64,000 nucleotides of DNA from JBNKFV01 sp050290265 (GCA_050290265.1 JBNKHI010000009.1:1-64000), one strand, 5' to 3'; counted from the stretch's first letter, positions 1 to 9,755 are shown. A program made the numbers and translations. Notes: generated from the letters alone by a model not told the origin.

Positions 1-1047
1 AAAAAAGCGTCTGATAAGCGTTTCTCTTCTATACCTACGCATGTGATTACAGGATTTTTAGGTGTCGGCAAAACCAGTTTTATTCAACGGCTGTTGCAGG
101 CTAAGCCCGCGTCTGAACGCTGGGCTATATTGGTCAATGAATTTGGTGAAGTGGGTATAGATGGCGCTTTGCTTAAAACAGATCAAGTGGCCGTGAGTGA
201 AGTGCCCGGCGGCTGTATGTGTTGTAGTGTTGGTGTCCCTTCACGAGCGGCATTAAATCGTTTGATACGCGAACAGAATCCCGACCGTATTATTATTGAA
301 CCCACGGGTCTAGCGAACCCACGACAAATACTTGATATGTTCAGTGGACCGGAATATGCCGACGTGTTGGATATTCGGGCGGTTATTTGCCTGGTAGATC
401 CGTGGTGTTTCAGCGAGCCAAAATTTTTAGCTCTGCCCGATTTTCATCAGCAATTACACAGTGCCGATATTGTTGCTGCAACTAAGTTGGATTTAGCTAC
501 TGCACAGCAGTTGCAACAGTTTTATGATTATGGGAAAAGCCAATTGCCGTCGACGACAATGGTAGCTGCGTTACCTGCCAAGCTGCCTTGGGAGTGGCTG
601 ACGCTTTCTAGAACCAGTTCGTTGCTGCCAGTTGGCAGCCTGCCGCACTCACTTTCGCATGATCATTCTCACGTTCATGAACACAAAAATGCAACAAACA
701 TTCAGCAGGATAGTCAAACCATCGGATTGCAATCGAACCTGGATGCAGACGGCAGTCTGCGTAAAGAAAATCAAGCCGAATTCGGCTTTAGCTGTGGTTG
801 GGTTTTTGATCAACGCTGGATTTTTTCATTATCAATGCTAAAAGATTTTCTGGAGAGTTTGTCCGTGCCGCGTGTGAAAGGTGTCCTGCAAACCGATCAG
901 GGTTGGTTTAGTGTTAACCGAATGCGCAGCACCTTGTCGGTAGTCAAATTTGAACATGACGCTGTGGATAGCCGTATCGAAATGATTGCTTTGGAAAAGC
1001 CCGATTGGCTAGCGTTGGACAAAAAGCTGCGCGCTTGCCGACGCTGA
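1..1047 (+). CDS. CobW/YjiA-type G3E GTPase, 5' end outside window
   Basis: The product is a COG0523 (G3E) GTPase, a family that inserts or traffics metal ions, often Zn or Co. Seen: a Walker A motif GFLGVGKTS at the start, the signature GGCMCCS with the CxCC metal-binding cysteines, a Walker B region IIIEPTGL, a guanine-specificity motif TKLD, and a His-rich linker HDHSHVHEH before the CobW C-terminal domain. The frame is open from base 1 through a GTG at 43. The residues before that GTG (ending IPTH) look like a normal CobW N-terminus, so the true start is probably upstream of the window. The His linker fits metal binding. The metal and client protein are not shown by the sequence. PhoX follows about 100 bases later on the same strand. 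Confidence 0.85.
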   Translation, partial: KKASDKRFSSIPTHVITGFLGVGKTSFIQRLLQAKPASERWAILVNEFGEVGIDGALLKTDQVAVSEVPGGCMCCSVGVPSRAALNRLIREQNPDRIIIEPTGLANPRQILDMFSGPEYADVLDIRAVICLVDPWCFSEPKFLALPDFHQQLHSADIVAATKLDLATAQQLQQFYDYGKSQLPSTTMVAALPAKLPWEWLTLSRTSSLLPVGSLPHSLSHDHSHVHEHKNATNIQQDSQTIGLQSNLDADGSLRKENQAEFGFSCGWVFDQRWIFSLSMLKDFLESLSVPRVKGVLQTDQGWFSVNRMRSTLSVVKFEHDAVDSRIEMIALEKPDWLALDKKLRACRR

Positions 1048-1151
1048 GGGGCGTTTGTGTGGCGCGCCCAGATATATCTGTCGCTATATTTATATTGCCG
1101 GTAAATCACCGGCAATGGTGCGAATAATTTTTTTAAATGCTGGGGTCTTTA

Positions 1152-3014
1152 ATGAGTCGTTCGGAATCTCCGATTTTTGAAAAAGTGTTAGAACACTATT
1201 TGTCGCGCAGAAAGTTTCTGCGTAATTCCAGTTTATTAGCAGGTGCTATCGGCAGTGCAAGTATGTTGTCAGCGTGTGGGCGTAAAGCAACCGAGCTGGT
1301 TAACCCGGGTTTATCATTTGTTGAACTCCCTCATCTTTTAAATGACCAGCTCAGTGTAGCTCAGGGTTATTCAGCTCAGGTGCTGGTGCGTTGGGGAGAC
1401 CCTATTTTTGATAATGCACCCGAATTTAATCCTCTGCAGCAAACGGCTGCCAGTCAATTAATGCAGTTTGGTTTCAATAATGATTTTATTGGTTTTGTGC
1501 CATTGCCATTTGGTAGTAAGGATTCGGATCGCGGCCTGCTTGTAGTGAATCATGAGTACACCAGCACATCGATGATGTTTCCCGGTTCGCCAACTGACGA
1601 CGCATTAACCTTGGCGCAAACAGAGGTTGATATCGCAGCCCATGGTTTAAGTGTGGTGGAAGTTGCCCGACGTGAAGACCAATGGCATCTGGTGTTAGAT
1701 TCAAAGTTTAATCGACGTATTACGCCCAATACGCCTATGCAAATAACCGGCGCAGCGGCGGGAAGTCTGCGTTTACGCACTGCTATTTCAAAAGACGGTG
1801 TCCACACGTTGGGTACGTATGGCAATTGCTCCGGCGGCGTTACGCCCTGGGGCACGATTTTAACCGGCGAAGAAAATGTTGATGGTTTCTTTTGGGGGGA
1901 TGAAAAACAAACGCCTGAGGCAGAAAATTATCAACGCTTTGGGATGCGTACTGGCTACAAACATTGGGGAGAGCATTTGCCGCGTTGGGATTTGGCGGAA
2001 AACCCTTATGAACCATTGCATGTGGGCTGGATTGTGGAGATTGATCCTTATGATCCTGAGTCGGTACCGAAAAAGCGTACAGGGCTGGGACGCTTTAAAC
2101 ATGAAGGGTGTAACATCGCGTTGAACCCTGATGGGCAAATTGTCGCTTACACCGGTGACGATCAACAGTTTGAGTATATTTATAAGTTCGTCAGTAGCGG
2201 TATTTATGATCCTGATGATCGACGAGCAAACTTGGATTTATTGGCAGATGGAACGCTTTACGTTGCGCGCTTTAATAGTGATGGTTCATTGGATTGGCTG
2301 CCATTGGTGTTTGGGGAAGGCCCTCTGACACCCGCGAATGGTTTTTCCAGTCAGGGAGATGTTTGCATTGATGCTCGTAAGGCTGCGGACCTGGTTGGAG
2401 CAACGCCAATGGATCGGCCTGAGGATGTTGATGTGAACCCTGTGAATGGACGCGTGTATGCGATGTTAACTAACAACACCCGGCGCACTGCTGAACAAGT
2501 GGATGCAGCGAACCCGCGTGCTCATAACAGCCATGGACAAGTGATCGAATTCTGGCCCGCTAGTGGCGACCATTCTGAAGTACGTTTTCAGTGGGATTTA
2601 TTTTTATTGGCTGGTAATCCTGGCAAGGATACTACCCAGTATAATCCTGGTATTAGCGTAGATGGTTGGTTGTCGTGTCCTGACAATTGTGCCTTTGATA
2701 AGTTTGGGAATATTTGGATCGCCACCGATGGGGCAGAAAAATCGGGTATCGCCGACGGTTTATATGCCGCAGCTGTTAGTGGTGAAGAGCGTGCATTAAC
2801 CAAGCACTTTTTAAGTACACCCAAAGGCGCAGAATTGTGTGGGCCGTTCTTTACACTTAATAGCGAAAATTTATTCCTGTCCATACAGCATCCCGCTGAA
2901 GGCTCGACCTTTGATCAACCATTGCATCGTTGGCCTGACTTTGACCCTAACTTACCGCCGCGTCCTGCGGTGGTTGTGATTCGTAAACAGAGTGGTGGGG
3001 TGATTGGTAGTTAA
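1152..3014 (+). CDS. PhoX-family (DUF839) alkaline phosphatase-like protein, Tat exported
   Basis: PhoX enzymes are exported, Ca/Fe-dependent phosphomonoesterases. The N-terminus holds a twin-arginine signal, LSRRKFLRNSSLLAG, then a hydrophobic run ending near SACG, so the protein could be Tat-exported and possibly a lipoprotein. Family motifs seen are VVNHEYTS, GNCSGGVTPWGT, LTGEENVDG, FKHEGCN, RPEDVDVNP and DNCAFDKFGN. The Cys of GNCSGG lies where PhoX coordinates iron. The longest frame begins at 1137, but the ATG at 1152 gives the better N-terminus (MSRSESP) and has a G-rich stretch just upstream. The length of about 620 residues is typical. Substrate specificity is not proven, because DUF839 members include proteins of unknown activity. 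Confidence 0.85.
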   Translation: MSRSESPIFEKVLEHYLSRRKFLRNSSLLAGAIGSASMLSACGRKATELVNPGLSFVELPHLLNDQLSVAQGYSAQVLVRWGDPIFDNAPEFNPLQQTAASQLMQFGFNNDFIGFVPLPFGSKDSDRGLLVVNHEYTSTSMMFPGSPTDDALTLAQTEVDIAAHGLSVVEVARREDQWHLVLDSKFNRRITPNTPMQITGAAAGSLRLRTAISKDGVHTLGTYGNCSGGVTPWGTILTGEENVDGFFWGDEKQTPEAENYQRFGMRTGYKHWGEHLPRWDLAENPYEPLHVGWIVEIDPYDPESVPKKRTGLGRFKHEGCNIALNPDGQIVAYTGDDQQFEYIYKFVSSGIYDPDDRRANLDLLADGTLYVARFNSDGSLDWLPLVFGEGPLTPANGFSSQGDVCIDARKAADLVGATPMDRPEDVDVNPVNGRVYAMLTNNTRRTAEQVDAANPRAHNSHGQVIEFWPASGDHSEVRFQWDLFLLAGNPGKDTTQYNPGISVDGWLSCPDNCAFDKFGNIWIATDGAEKSGIADGLYAAAVSGEERALTKHFLSTPKGAELCGPFFTLNSENLFLSIQHPAEGSTFDQPLHRWPDFDPNLPPRPAVVVIRKQSGGVIGS

Positions 3015-3060
3015 TCGAGTGTCTACGAATGTGTGTTGTTAAAAACATGGAGGCAGGTAA

Positions 3061-3297
3061 ATGCTATTGTCGGTATTTTTGCTGCAGTTCAAACGATCTC
3101 AACTGGGCCCAAAGCGCTCCCGTGCCAACTCACGGCCTGCTGTAAAAAAGATAACTACTTTTATCAAAAATAATGTGCGAACTGTTTGTATCGATAAAAG
3201 TTTTTTTGATTCGTTATGGTTGAACCTTTTCGCTTTAGTCAAGCCAAGAACACTCAGCGAGCTGTCATTGTTACTTTTGTGTTTTTATTCACGGTAA
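3061..3297 (+). CDS. Possible small basic protein, unrecognised
   Basis: This is a 78-codon frame. Its ATG sits 7 bases after a strong GGAGG ribosome-binding sequence, which is the main reason to list it. The product starts with a short hydrophobic stretch (MLLSVFLLQF) followed by a strongly basic segment (KRSQLGPKRSRANSR). I recognise no family and see no conserved motif. It lies between phoX and the opposing MFS gene, in a gap of about 330 bases. It could be chance with a fortuitous Shine-Dalgarno. Homologues or transcript data would decide. Confidence 0.25.
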   Translation: MLLSVFLLQFKRSQLGPKRSRANSRPAVKKITTFIKNNVRTVCIDKSFFDSLWLNLFALVKPRTLSELSLLLLCFYSR

Positions 3298-3342
3298 GGT
3301 GGCTCGCGTTGGATAATTTTTTGTTCCGCCTAGGGTAGGTGG

Positions 3343-4605
3343 TTATTGAAGTTCGTCTGCTGATTCTTCTGTGCGTGGATCCAACGCAAATGCTGCAGGT
3401 GACGTGTCGGCCATGGCTCGGAAGGGTTCCGTTTCTTCCAGGATAGGTACAACGCGTTGTTGGCGGCGTATGGCGATGGCAAAGGTTAATAAGCCGAGGC
3501 AAAGAGCGGCGTAGATAAACAAGCCTCTGGGTCCGATGACTTGCATAAACCCGGCAGCAATGGGTCCACCTACCGCTGAGCTCAAACCAAAAATTAGCAA
3601 AATACAACTACCCAGCATGACAAATTCATCGGCGTTGGCGTTGTCAGCAGCATGAGCCAGACAAATAGAATATAACGTCATCACTGAACCACCCCAGATA
3701 ATGGCAAGCAGTTGCAGTGCCAGTATTGAATGTGACATGAGCACCATCGCAATGGAGGTAATGATGCCCATTAATGCTGCCCCCAGCACTACGATACGTC
3801 GATCAAGATAGTCCGATATTTTACCCAGTGGTAACTGAAAAATAGCGCCGCCCAAGACTACCGCGCTCATAAAACGTGAGAGCTCGGCAGTGTTCATGTT
3901 CTCGGAACTGGCATAAAAAGGCCCTAGTGACCAAAAGGCTCCGGTCACTAAACCGCTGGTCGCTGCACCTAAAACTGCGACGTGAGAGATATTCCACACA
4001 CGGCGAAAATTAATTTTTATTTCCGGCAATGGTGCTGGCGCCAATGACGTGGTGAGAGATACGGGAATAATCGCCAGCGACAACATAATTGCGGCGAGTC
4101 CAAAGATGCCAGCAGCAGAAGGCTCGGCGAAGTTTAGTAATTGTTGACCGATGACAATCATGGTGAGATTGATAATGGTGTACACCGATAAAACTGAGCC
4201 TCGATTATTTTTATCAGTACTTTCGTTCAGCCAGCTTTCGATAATCATATACAGGCCAGACATCCAGCAGCCGATCGCAAAGCGTAAGATAAGCCATACG
4301 TCTAGCGAAGTGGCCCATTGGAAGGTAATTACCGCGACAGAAAAGGCCGAGGCTAGCGCGGCAAATGAACGAATGTGGCCGACCCGTTGAATAATTCTGG
4401 GTGCTAGTAGGCAGCCGGCAATAAACCCTAAAAAATAAGCTGAACCCGTGAGTGCTACTTGCGTAGAATTAAACCCAATAAGCTCTGCTCGAATGGGCAA
4501 CAACGTTATTTGGATGCCATGGCCAATCAGCAACAGTGCATCAGCGATGAGTAATGCGGCAATGGGTAAAAAAACACGTTTCATGGGCTGTTTGCTGCCA
4601 GACAA
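3343..4605 (-). CDS. MFS transporter, about 12 membrane segments
   Basis: This is a major facilitator superfamily protein of 420 residues with alternating hydrophobic segments along its length. Loop motifs include GCLLAPRIIQRVGHIRSF after segment 2 and the half-repeat GKISDYLDRRIVV in the second half. These are versions of the MFS motif-A loop, consistent with two six-helix halves. The C-terminal tail is short, hydrophilic and acidic. The longest frame uses a TTG at 4605. An ATG at 4584 (MKRVFLPIAALL) is an alternative, and neither has a convincing ribosome-binding site. It is an inner-membrane carrier whose substrate cannot be told from sequence. It converges with the small frame to its left and is divergent from the aldehyde dehydrogenase. 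Confidence 0.8.
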   Translation of the reverse strand: MSGSKQPMKRVFLPIAALLIADALLLIGHGIQITLLPIRAELIGFNSTQVALTGSAYFLGFIAGCLLAPRIIQRVGHIRSFAALASAFSVAVITFQWATSLDVWLILRFAIGCWMSGLYMIIESWLNESTDKNNRGSVLSVYTIINLTMIVIGQQLLNFAEPSAAGIFGLAAIMLSLAIIPVSLTTSLAPAPLPEIKINFRRVWNISHVAVLGAATSGLVTGAFWSLGPFYASSENMNTAELSRFMSAVVLGGAIFQLPLGKISDYLDRRIVVLGAALMGIITSIAMVLMSHSILALQLLAIIWGGSVMTLYSICLAHAADNANADEFVMLGSCILLIFGLSSAVGGPIAAGFMQVIGPRGLFIYAALCLGLLTFAIAIRRQQRVVPILEETEPFRAMADTSPAAFALDPRTEESADELQ

Positions 4606-4736
4606 TTTGAGTGAAGACCTTTCGGGACGCGCATACTACCAAGTAAAGCAGCTTGGGCCAAAAGTGCGTTCCATATTTGATACATAAAGTCTCATTATTA
4701 CCCTCGGTTTTAGGCCTGTTCTGGTTTCCATTTGCG

Positions 4737-4753
4737 GTTTAGGTTCCCTAAAC
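4737..4753. promoter_or_regulatory. Inverted repeat between MFS and aldehyde dehydrogenase genes
   Basis: Perfect 7-bp arms GTTTAGG and CCTAAAC are separated by 3 bases in the divergent intergenic space, 54 bases before the aldehyde dehydrogenase start. It may be a small operator or an RNA hairpin. No regulator is encoded next to it. Confidence 0.35.
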
Positions 4754-4806
4754 TTGGACTGTTCGAGAATACTCTCAATTCATTACACCAATAAAATGAG
4801 ATTCCT

Positions 4807-6225
4807 ATGTATAGCTATAAACAACAGTATATCGATGGCGCTTGGGTAGACAGCGAAGGCGGTACTTTGCATCATTCCATTAACCCCGCAACGGAAGAAG
4901 TTTGTTCCGAAGTCATGCTCGGCAGCAAAGCTGACGTGGATAAAGCGGTAAGTGCAGCGCGCAAAGCGTTTGAAGCCAATTATGGCATGAGTAAGGCCGA
5001 TCGCATCGCGATGATTCAGCGTATTATGGCGGAGTATGAAAAACGTATTCCTGATATTGCCAAGGCGATTTCAACAGAAATGGGTTGTCCAATTTCTGTT
5101 GCCTCGACTGCTCAGGCTGGCTCTGGCATGGGGCACCTAGGCGCTACCGTGGCCGCGATTTCTGATTTCGAGATGGAAGTGTCGACAGGTGATAACAAAG
5201 TCGTTTTTGAGCCCATCGGTGTTGTGGCATTGATTACGCCTTGGAATTGGCCAATGAATCAGACGGTTGCCAAAGTAGCCCCGGCACTGGCCGCAGGTAA
5301 TGCGGTGATCTTGAAACCGTCGGAAGAGACGCCCGCTAGCGCTGCTATCTTTGCGGAAGTATTGGATGCTGCAGGCGTACCTGCAGGGTTGTTTAATCTG
5401 GTTCAGGGCGATGGCCCGACAGTGGGGCAAGCGTTAGCCGAGCATGAAGGCGTCGACATGGTGTCCTTCACGGGTTCTACTCGTGCGGGTGTGTTAGTGG
5501 CGAAAGCGGCAGCTGAATCTGTAAAGCGTGTGCATCAGGAACTCGGTGGTAAGTCACCCGCTATTGTGCTGGAAGGCGCACCTCTGGATATGGCACTGCC
5601 TGCTATTTTGGGCGGCTTGTTGCTGAATTCTGGTCAGAGTTGTGTAGCGCCAACACGCTTGCTGGTACATGAGTCACAGCATGATGAAGCGCTAAACATT
5701 ATCGCTGGTATCATGAACAGTAAAGAGGTTGGTGACCCTGCGCAAGAGGGTGGCCATATCGGTCCAGTAGTGAACAAATCTCAGTGGAATAAAATTCAGG
5801 GATTGATTCAGAAAGGGATCGATCAAGGCGCGACATTGGCTGCTGGCGGTGTTGGCTTGCCTGATGGTATCAGTAAAGGTTTTTACGTTAAGCCTACCGT
5901 GTTTGGTAATGTGTCTAACGACATGGCGATTGCTCGGGAAGAGATTTTTGGTCCCGTGTTGGCGGTTATTCCTTACAAAGATGATGACGATGCGGTACGC
6001 ATCGCCAATGACACTGAATATGGCTTGGGTGCTTATATTGCTGGCGACCCAGAGCGTGCGAAGAAAATGGTGCCGCGTATTCGCGCAGGCTCTGTTTTTG
6101 TGAATTCTGGTGGTCTGGATTTTAATTCACCGTTTGGTGGCTATAAGAAATCGGGTAACGGTCGCGAATTTGGTAAGTTTGGTTTGGAAGAGTTTATGGA
6201 GAAAAAATCCGTTATTGGCGGTTAG
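4807..6225 (+). CDS. NAD(P)-dependent aldehyde dehydrogenase
   Basis: This is an ALDH-superfamily enzyme of 472 residues that oxidises an aldehyde to the acid. Seen: the PWNWPMNQ motif of the Rossmann region, KPSEETP, the FTGSTRAG nucleotide loop, the active-site segment HQELGGKSP with the general-base Glu, and GQSCVAPTR with catalytic Cys at about residue 279. EEIFGPV and the C-terminal PFGGYKKSGNGRE are also present. The length and motifs match the broad phenylacetaldehyde/betaine aldehyde dehydrogenase branch. The physiological aldehyde is not evident. It stands alone, divergent from the MFS gene, and is closed by a clear terminator. Confidence 0.9.
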   Translation: MYSYKQQYIDGAWVDSEGGTLHHSINPATEEVCSEVMLGSKADVDKAVSAARKAFEANYGMSKADRIAMIQRIMAEYEKRIPDIAKAISTEMGCPISVASTAQAGSGMGHLGATVAAISDFEMEVSTGDNKVVFEPIGVVALITPWNWPMNQTVAKVAPALAAGNAVILKPSEETPASAAIFAEVLDAAGVPAGLFNLVQGDGPTVGQALAEHEGVDMVSFTGSTRAGVLVAKAAAESVKRVHQELGGKSPAIVLEGAPLDMALPAILGGLLLNSGQSCVAPTRLLVHESQHDEALNIIAGIMNSKEVGDPAQEGGHIGPVVNKSQWNKIQGLIQKGIDQGATLAAGGVGLPDGISKGFYVKPTVFGNVSNDMAIAREEIFGPVLAVIPYKDDDDAVRIANDTEYGLGAYIAGDPERAKKMVPRIRAGSVFVNSGGLDFNSPFGGYKKSGNGREFGKFGLEEFMEKKSVIGG

Positions 6226-6252
6226 ATTTCTCATTGCCTAATGTCGCAAACT

Positions 6253-6286
6253 AAAAGCCCTGCCTGTTTTCAAACAGGGCTTTTTT
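6253..6286. terminator. Rho-independent terminator, probably bidirectional
   Basis: The stem AAAGCCCTG pairs with CAGGGCTTT around a 12-base loop and is followed by a T-run on the plus strand and an A-run before it. It lies between the convergent aldehyde dehydrogenase and GGDEF-EAL genes and can serve both. Confidence 0.9.
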
Positions 6287-6304
6287 ATACTTTTTTGCTT
6301 TTTA

Positions 6305-8152
6305 CTATTGCGCTATTAAGTTTTTAAACAGTGTTGGTTTGCTGAAATAAAATCCCTGGAGTGTATGGCAACCCAGTTGTTGTAGCGTTGTAGCCTGGTC
6401 CAGCGTTTCAACACCTTCTGCGACAACTTCCAGGCCCAAGCTTCGTCCCAGTGCAATCACTGCTTTGGAAATGGCCAGGTCATTTTCGTTGTTGTTAATA
6501 TCATTAATTAACATGCGATCTATTTTTAATTGGCTAACGTTAAGGCGTTTTAAATAGATCAATGATGAATAGCCAATGCCGAAATCATCAATGGCCAGTT
6601 TTATTCCCGTAGCTCTGATTTTTTCCAGAAGACTTGAAGTGTGACCTGCTTCATCAACTAATACTGTTTCAGTAATTTCGAAATAAATTTTCTCGTTGGG
6701 AAAGCTACTGTTGTTCACAAGTGCCAATAGTACATCGATATGATTCTCCACTAACTGCGCAGCAGACAAATTAATCGATAATTTAAAGGTGGTCCGCAAC
6801 TTTTTCTGCAATTGCTCTGCTTGTGATAGTGCGGCTTTTACAACCCATGCGCCGATAGGAATAATAAGCCCGGTTTTTTCGGCAACAGGAATGAAATCCT
6901 CTGGGCTAATATTGTTGCCGTCTTCTGTCTGGCATCGAAGCAGTACTTCAAAGCCAGTCTTTACATGGCTCTGCGTGTCTACCTGTGCCTGGAATGCAAG
7001 CTCGAAGGCTTCTTGCTTTAACGCGTTGCGTAATTGATTTTCAATAACGAATTCCAGTTTTGCTTTATTGCCAAACTCGGGCTGGTAAAAACAAATGGGT
7101 ATGCCGTTGTTTTTACCGTGGTACATTGCAGTGTCAGCATTTTTTAACAGCGTTTCTGCATCGCACCCGTCATTAGGGTATAGGGCTACCCCTAAACTGC
7201 AATCCACTTGAAGATTATGGTGGCGATGTTGAATAGGGTCTTTCAGGGCATCAATGATGGAGTCGGCAATTTGGTATATCTGGTCGATTTTATTTACCAG
7301 TATGACAAATTCATCACCACCCACTCGCGCCATTTCGTGGGAATTCTTTAAATGGTGTTGAAAGCGTGCGGAAATAGTTTTTAAAACATCATCGCCGACA
7401 GCATGACCAAACGTATCGTTAATATTCTTGAAACGATTGAGATCAATAAAAATCACGCCAAATGACGTGTTTATTTCTCTTGCACTTTTAATTGCCTGCT
7501 CCAGCTGCAAAAACAGATTGGTCCGGTTAGCCAAGCCTGTTAATGCATCGTTATAGGCCATAAACTCGAGTTCTTTCTGCTGTTGCGAGCGCTCCAGTAA
7601 GATACCAATGATGCAGCTGCCGATGGCCAGTAAATCTTTGTGAAATGGGCCCGGTTCCTTGATCTCAAAGGATGATAGCGCAAAGCTGCCAATCGCTTCG
7701 CCCCGCGTGTTTTTGATAGGGGTTGACCAGCAGGCATGTAGACCAAACTGAGCGAACACATCGCAGGTTTGCAAACAGCGCTCATCGGTTAAGGCATCGA
7801 ACACAAAAGTCGGTTTATTCTCGTATACAGCATTACCGCAGCTACCCGCTGTTGGGCCTGGTTTTAGCCCATTGAGTAACTGTTGACTGTCGATGGGAAC
7901 ACTGGGCGCGCAGGCAATATTCATCGTGCCATTTGGTTGTTTTAGCATAATGGTGGCAAGTGATTTCGGCAGGAGCTCTTCTGCCATTAAGCACAGCTTG
8001 GCGAAGACGTCTGGTTCCGGTTGATCAGAGGCGACCATTTGTAAAATGGTGTGCTGTATGTCGAGAATCGCTTGTTGTTGCGACAATGAAAGCCGGCTGC
8101 TGGTGACAGGTGTGGGAAAGTTAATCGTGTCTGTTTGTTTGAGTGTGTCCAT
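6305..8152 (-). CDS. Cytosolic GAF-GGDEF-EAL c-di-GMP signalling protein
   Basis: This is a 615-residue bifunctional-type c-di-GMP protein with no membrane segment. A GAF domain covers about residues 40-185 and is the likely ligand sensor. The GGDEF domain follows, with an intact GGDEF at residues 278-282. The EAL domain is C-terminal. The EAL signature itself reads EVL (FEVLLR), but the other catalytic elements remain: NLSAAQL, FEITETV, DDFGIGYSSL, LKIDR, AEGVE and LQGFYF. EVL variants are known in active phosphodiesterases, so the protein may make and break c-di-GMP. It is monocistronic and converges on the aldehyde dehydrogenase. Confidence 0.9.
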   Translation of the reverse strand: MDTLKQTDTINFPTPVTSSRLSLSQQQAILDIQHTILQMVASDQPEPDVFAKLCLMAEELLPKSLATIMLKQPNGTMNIACAPSVPIDSQQLLNGLKPGPTAGSCGNAVYENKPTFVFDALTDERCLQTCDVFAQFGLHACWSTPIKNTRGEAIGSFALSSFEIKEPGPFHKDLLAIGSCIIGILLERSQQQKELEFMAYNDALTGLANRTNLFLQLEQAIKSAREINTSFGVIFIDLNRFKNINDTFGHAVGDDVLKTISARFQHHLKNSHEMARVGGDEFVILVNKIDQIYQIADSIIDALKDPIQHRHHNLQVDCSLGVALYPNDGCDAETLLKNADTAMYHGKNNGIPICFYQPEFGNKAKLEFVIENQLRNALKQEAFELAFQAQVDTQSHVKTGFEVLLRCQTEDGNNISPEDFIPVAEKTGLIIPIGAWVVKAALSQAEQLQKKLRTTFKLSINLSAAQLVENHIDVLLALVNNSSFPNEKIYFEITETVLVDEAGHTSSLLEKIRATGIKLAIDDFGIGYSSLIYLKRLNVSQLKIDRMLINDINNNENDLAISKAVIALGRSLGLEVVAEGVETLDQATTLQQLGCHTLQGFYFSKPTLFKNLIAQ

Positions 8153-8381
8153 ATCATCATGCCTGGGACGTTAGTGCAGGCCGCCTGAGGTTCGTATTGT
8201 CGCGCAGAAAATATTTTTTCTAATGATAGGTTACTTTTGCGTCATATGTAAGGTGGTTGGAGCCTCTAGTGAGTAGAGTGGCATTTTAGTCGTTATTCTA
8301 GTCTGGCTGAAGAAGGGCACTGGAGGGGCCTCCTCCAGCCGTGGTGGTAACGGTCGGCTGGCAGAATTAAGCAGGCTTGAA

Positions 8382-9374
8382 TTAGCCTTTTAGTAGCCTG
8401 GCTACCATCGGCGCAAAGTAGGTCAGAATACCATCCGCACCCGCACGCTTAAATGCAACCATACTTTCCATCACGGTCGCTTCTAATTGCAGCCAATCGT
8501 TTTGTGCAGCGGCCTGTATCATGGCGTATTCGCCGCTGACCTGGTAAACAAACGTCGGTGCTTTAAAGGTATCTTTGACGCGGCGAACAACATCTAGGTA
8601 GGGCATTCCGGGCTTAATCATTACCATATCTGCGCCTTCTGCCAAATCCATTTCCACCTCATGCAGGGCTTCATTACTGTTGGCCGGGTCCATCTGGTAG
8701 GTAAACTTATTGCCTCCTTTAATGTTTCCAGCGGAGCCAATGGCGTCGCGAAATGGGCCGTAGAACGCCGACGCATATTTGGCCGAATAGGCCATAATGC
8801 GAGTGTTAACGAAGCCTTCGGCTTCCAGGGCCTCGCGGATGGCGCCAATACGGCCGTCCATCATGTCTGACGGTGCAATGACATCAGCACCAGCTTCCGC
8901 GTGAGAAAGCGCCTGTTTCACCAGGGTTTCTACGGTGCGGTCGTTCAAAACATAATTATTTTCATCAATGATGCCGTCCTGACCATGGGTGGTGAACGGG
9001 TCCAGCGCACCATCTGTCATTATCCCTAGTTCTGGATAGGCTGCTTTCAATGCGCGGATCGCACGCTGAATCAGTCCTTCAGGGTTATAGGCTTCTTCAG
9101 CAAGTTCACTTTTTAAATCTGCCGGAGTGACGGGAAAGAGTGCGATCATGGGAATACCCAAGGCTACCCATTCTGCGGCTGCTTCCACGAGAAGGTCTAT
9201 ACTCAAACGATCTACCCCTGGCATGCTGGCAACAGGTTCGCGCTGTTGTGCGCCTTCTAGTACAAACACCGGGTAAATCAGGTCGTTCGTGGTGATGGTG
9301 TTCTCGCGCATCAAGCGGCGGGAAAAGTCGTCAGCGCGCATTCGGCGCATGCGTGTAATAGGGTAGTTGCGCAT
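8382..9374 (-). CDS. hemB: Delta-aminolevulinic acid dehydratase (porphobilinogen synthase)
   Basis: HemB condenses two 5-aminolevulinate molecules to porphobilinogen in haem synthesis. The 330-residue length is standard. Both Schiff-base lysine segments are present: YSAKYASAFYGPF and VMIKPGMPYLD. The metal-site region reads DGALDPFTTHGQDG, without the cysteines of Zn-dependent enzymes. It matches the Mg-type Pseudomonas form. The start is an ATG (MRNYPITRMRRMR). It is transcribed away from the amidohydrolase and probably alone. A hairpin without a T-run follows the gene at 8320-8338. Confidence 0.97.
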   Translation of the reverse strand: MRNYPITRMRRMRADDFSRRLMRENTITTNDLIYPVFVLEGAQQREPVASMPGVDRLSIDLLVEAAAEWVALGIPMIALFPVTPADLKSELAEEAYNPEGLIQRAIRALKAAYPELGIMTDGALDPFTTHGQDGIIDENNYVLNDRTVETLVKQALSHAEAGADVIAPSDMMDGRIGAIREALEAEGFVNTRIMAYSAKYASAFYGPFRDAIGSAGNIKGGNKFTYQMDPANSNEALHEVEMDLAEGADMVMIKPGMPYLDVVRRVKDTFKAPTFVYQVSGEYAMIQAAAQNDWLQLEATVMESMVAFKRAGADGILTYFAPMVARLLKG

Positions 9375-9755
9375 TGTGTTTTACATTCCGTGATGATCAG
9401 ACTTAAGAGTTTGCGGCTCATCTTAACAGAAATTGCTTCTGCTTGGCGCTGAGAAAAGCAGGAGGGCTGGCTGGGTTAATCACCCTCGGGAGCCTGATAG
9501 TTAAGTGCACTGTTCAGTGTGTCAGTGGTCAGTGCGGCTACTCTTGTTATGGCATGCTTGCGCTGCTATACCCTGCATGCATAAGCCGTAGGCTAAACGA
9601 TGCCTATTGATAAGTTATTACCACAAAAGGGTTATGTTTTAATTCGATCTATGGCTTTAGGCTCATGGGTTGGGTATTGCTTACCTCTCATTAGAATAAC
9701 GGTTGTTTCGCCCTTGTCTAATTTTAAGCACCAACTACAACAAAGGTATCGCTTT
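9375..9755. other. Divergent intergenic region hemB / amidohydrolase
   Basis: This stretch of about 380 bases should hold both promoters. Three closely spaced TCAGTG words lie at 9514, 9522 and 9529. A long frame extends upstream of the amidohydrolase to 9600 but lacks protein-like features. I see no RNA gene. Confidence 0.4.

Noticed and set aside
3376..3383. A further TGGATCCA copy
   Set aside because: It lies inside the MFS coding sequence, far from the vanillate-type island, and is explained as chance (a BamHI-type hexamer in a gene).
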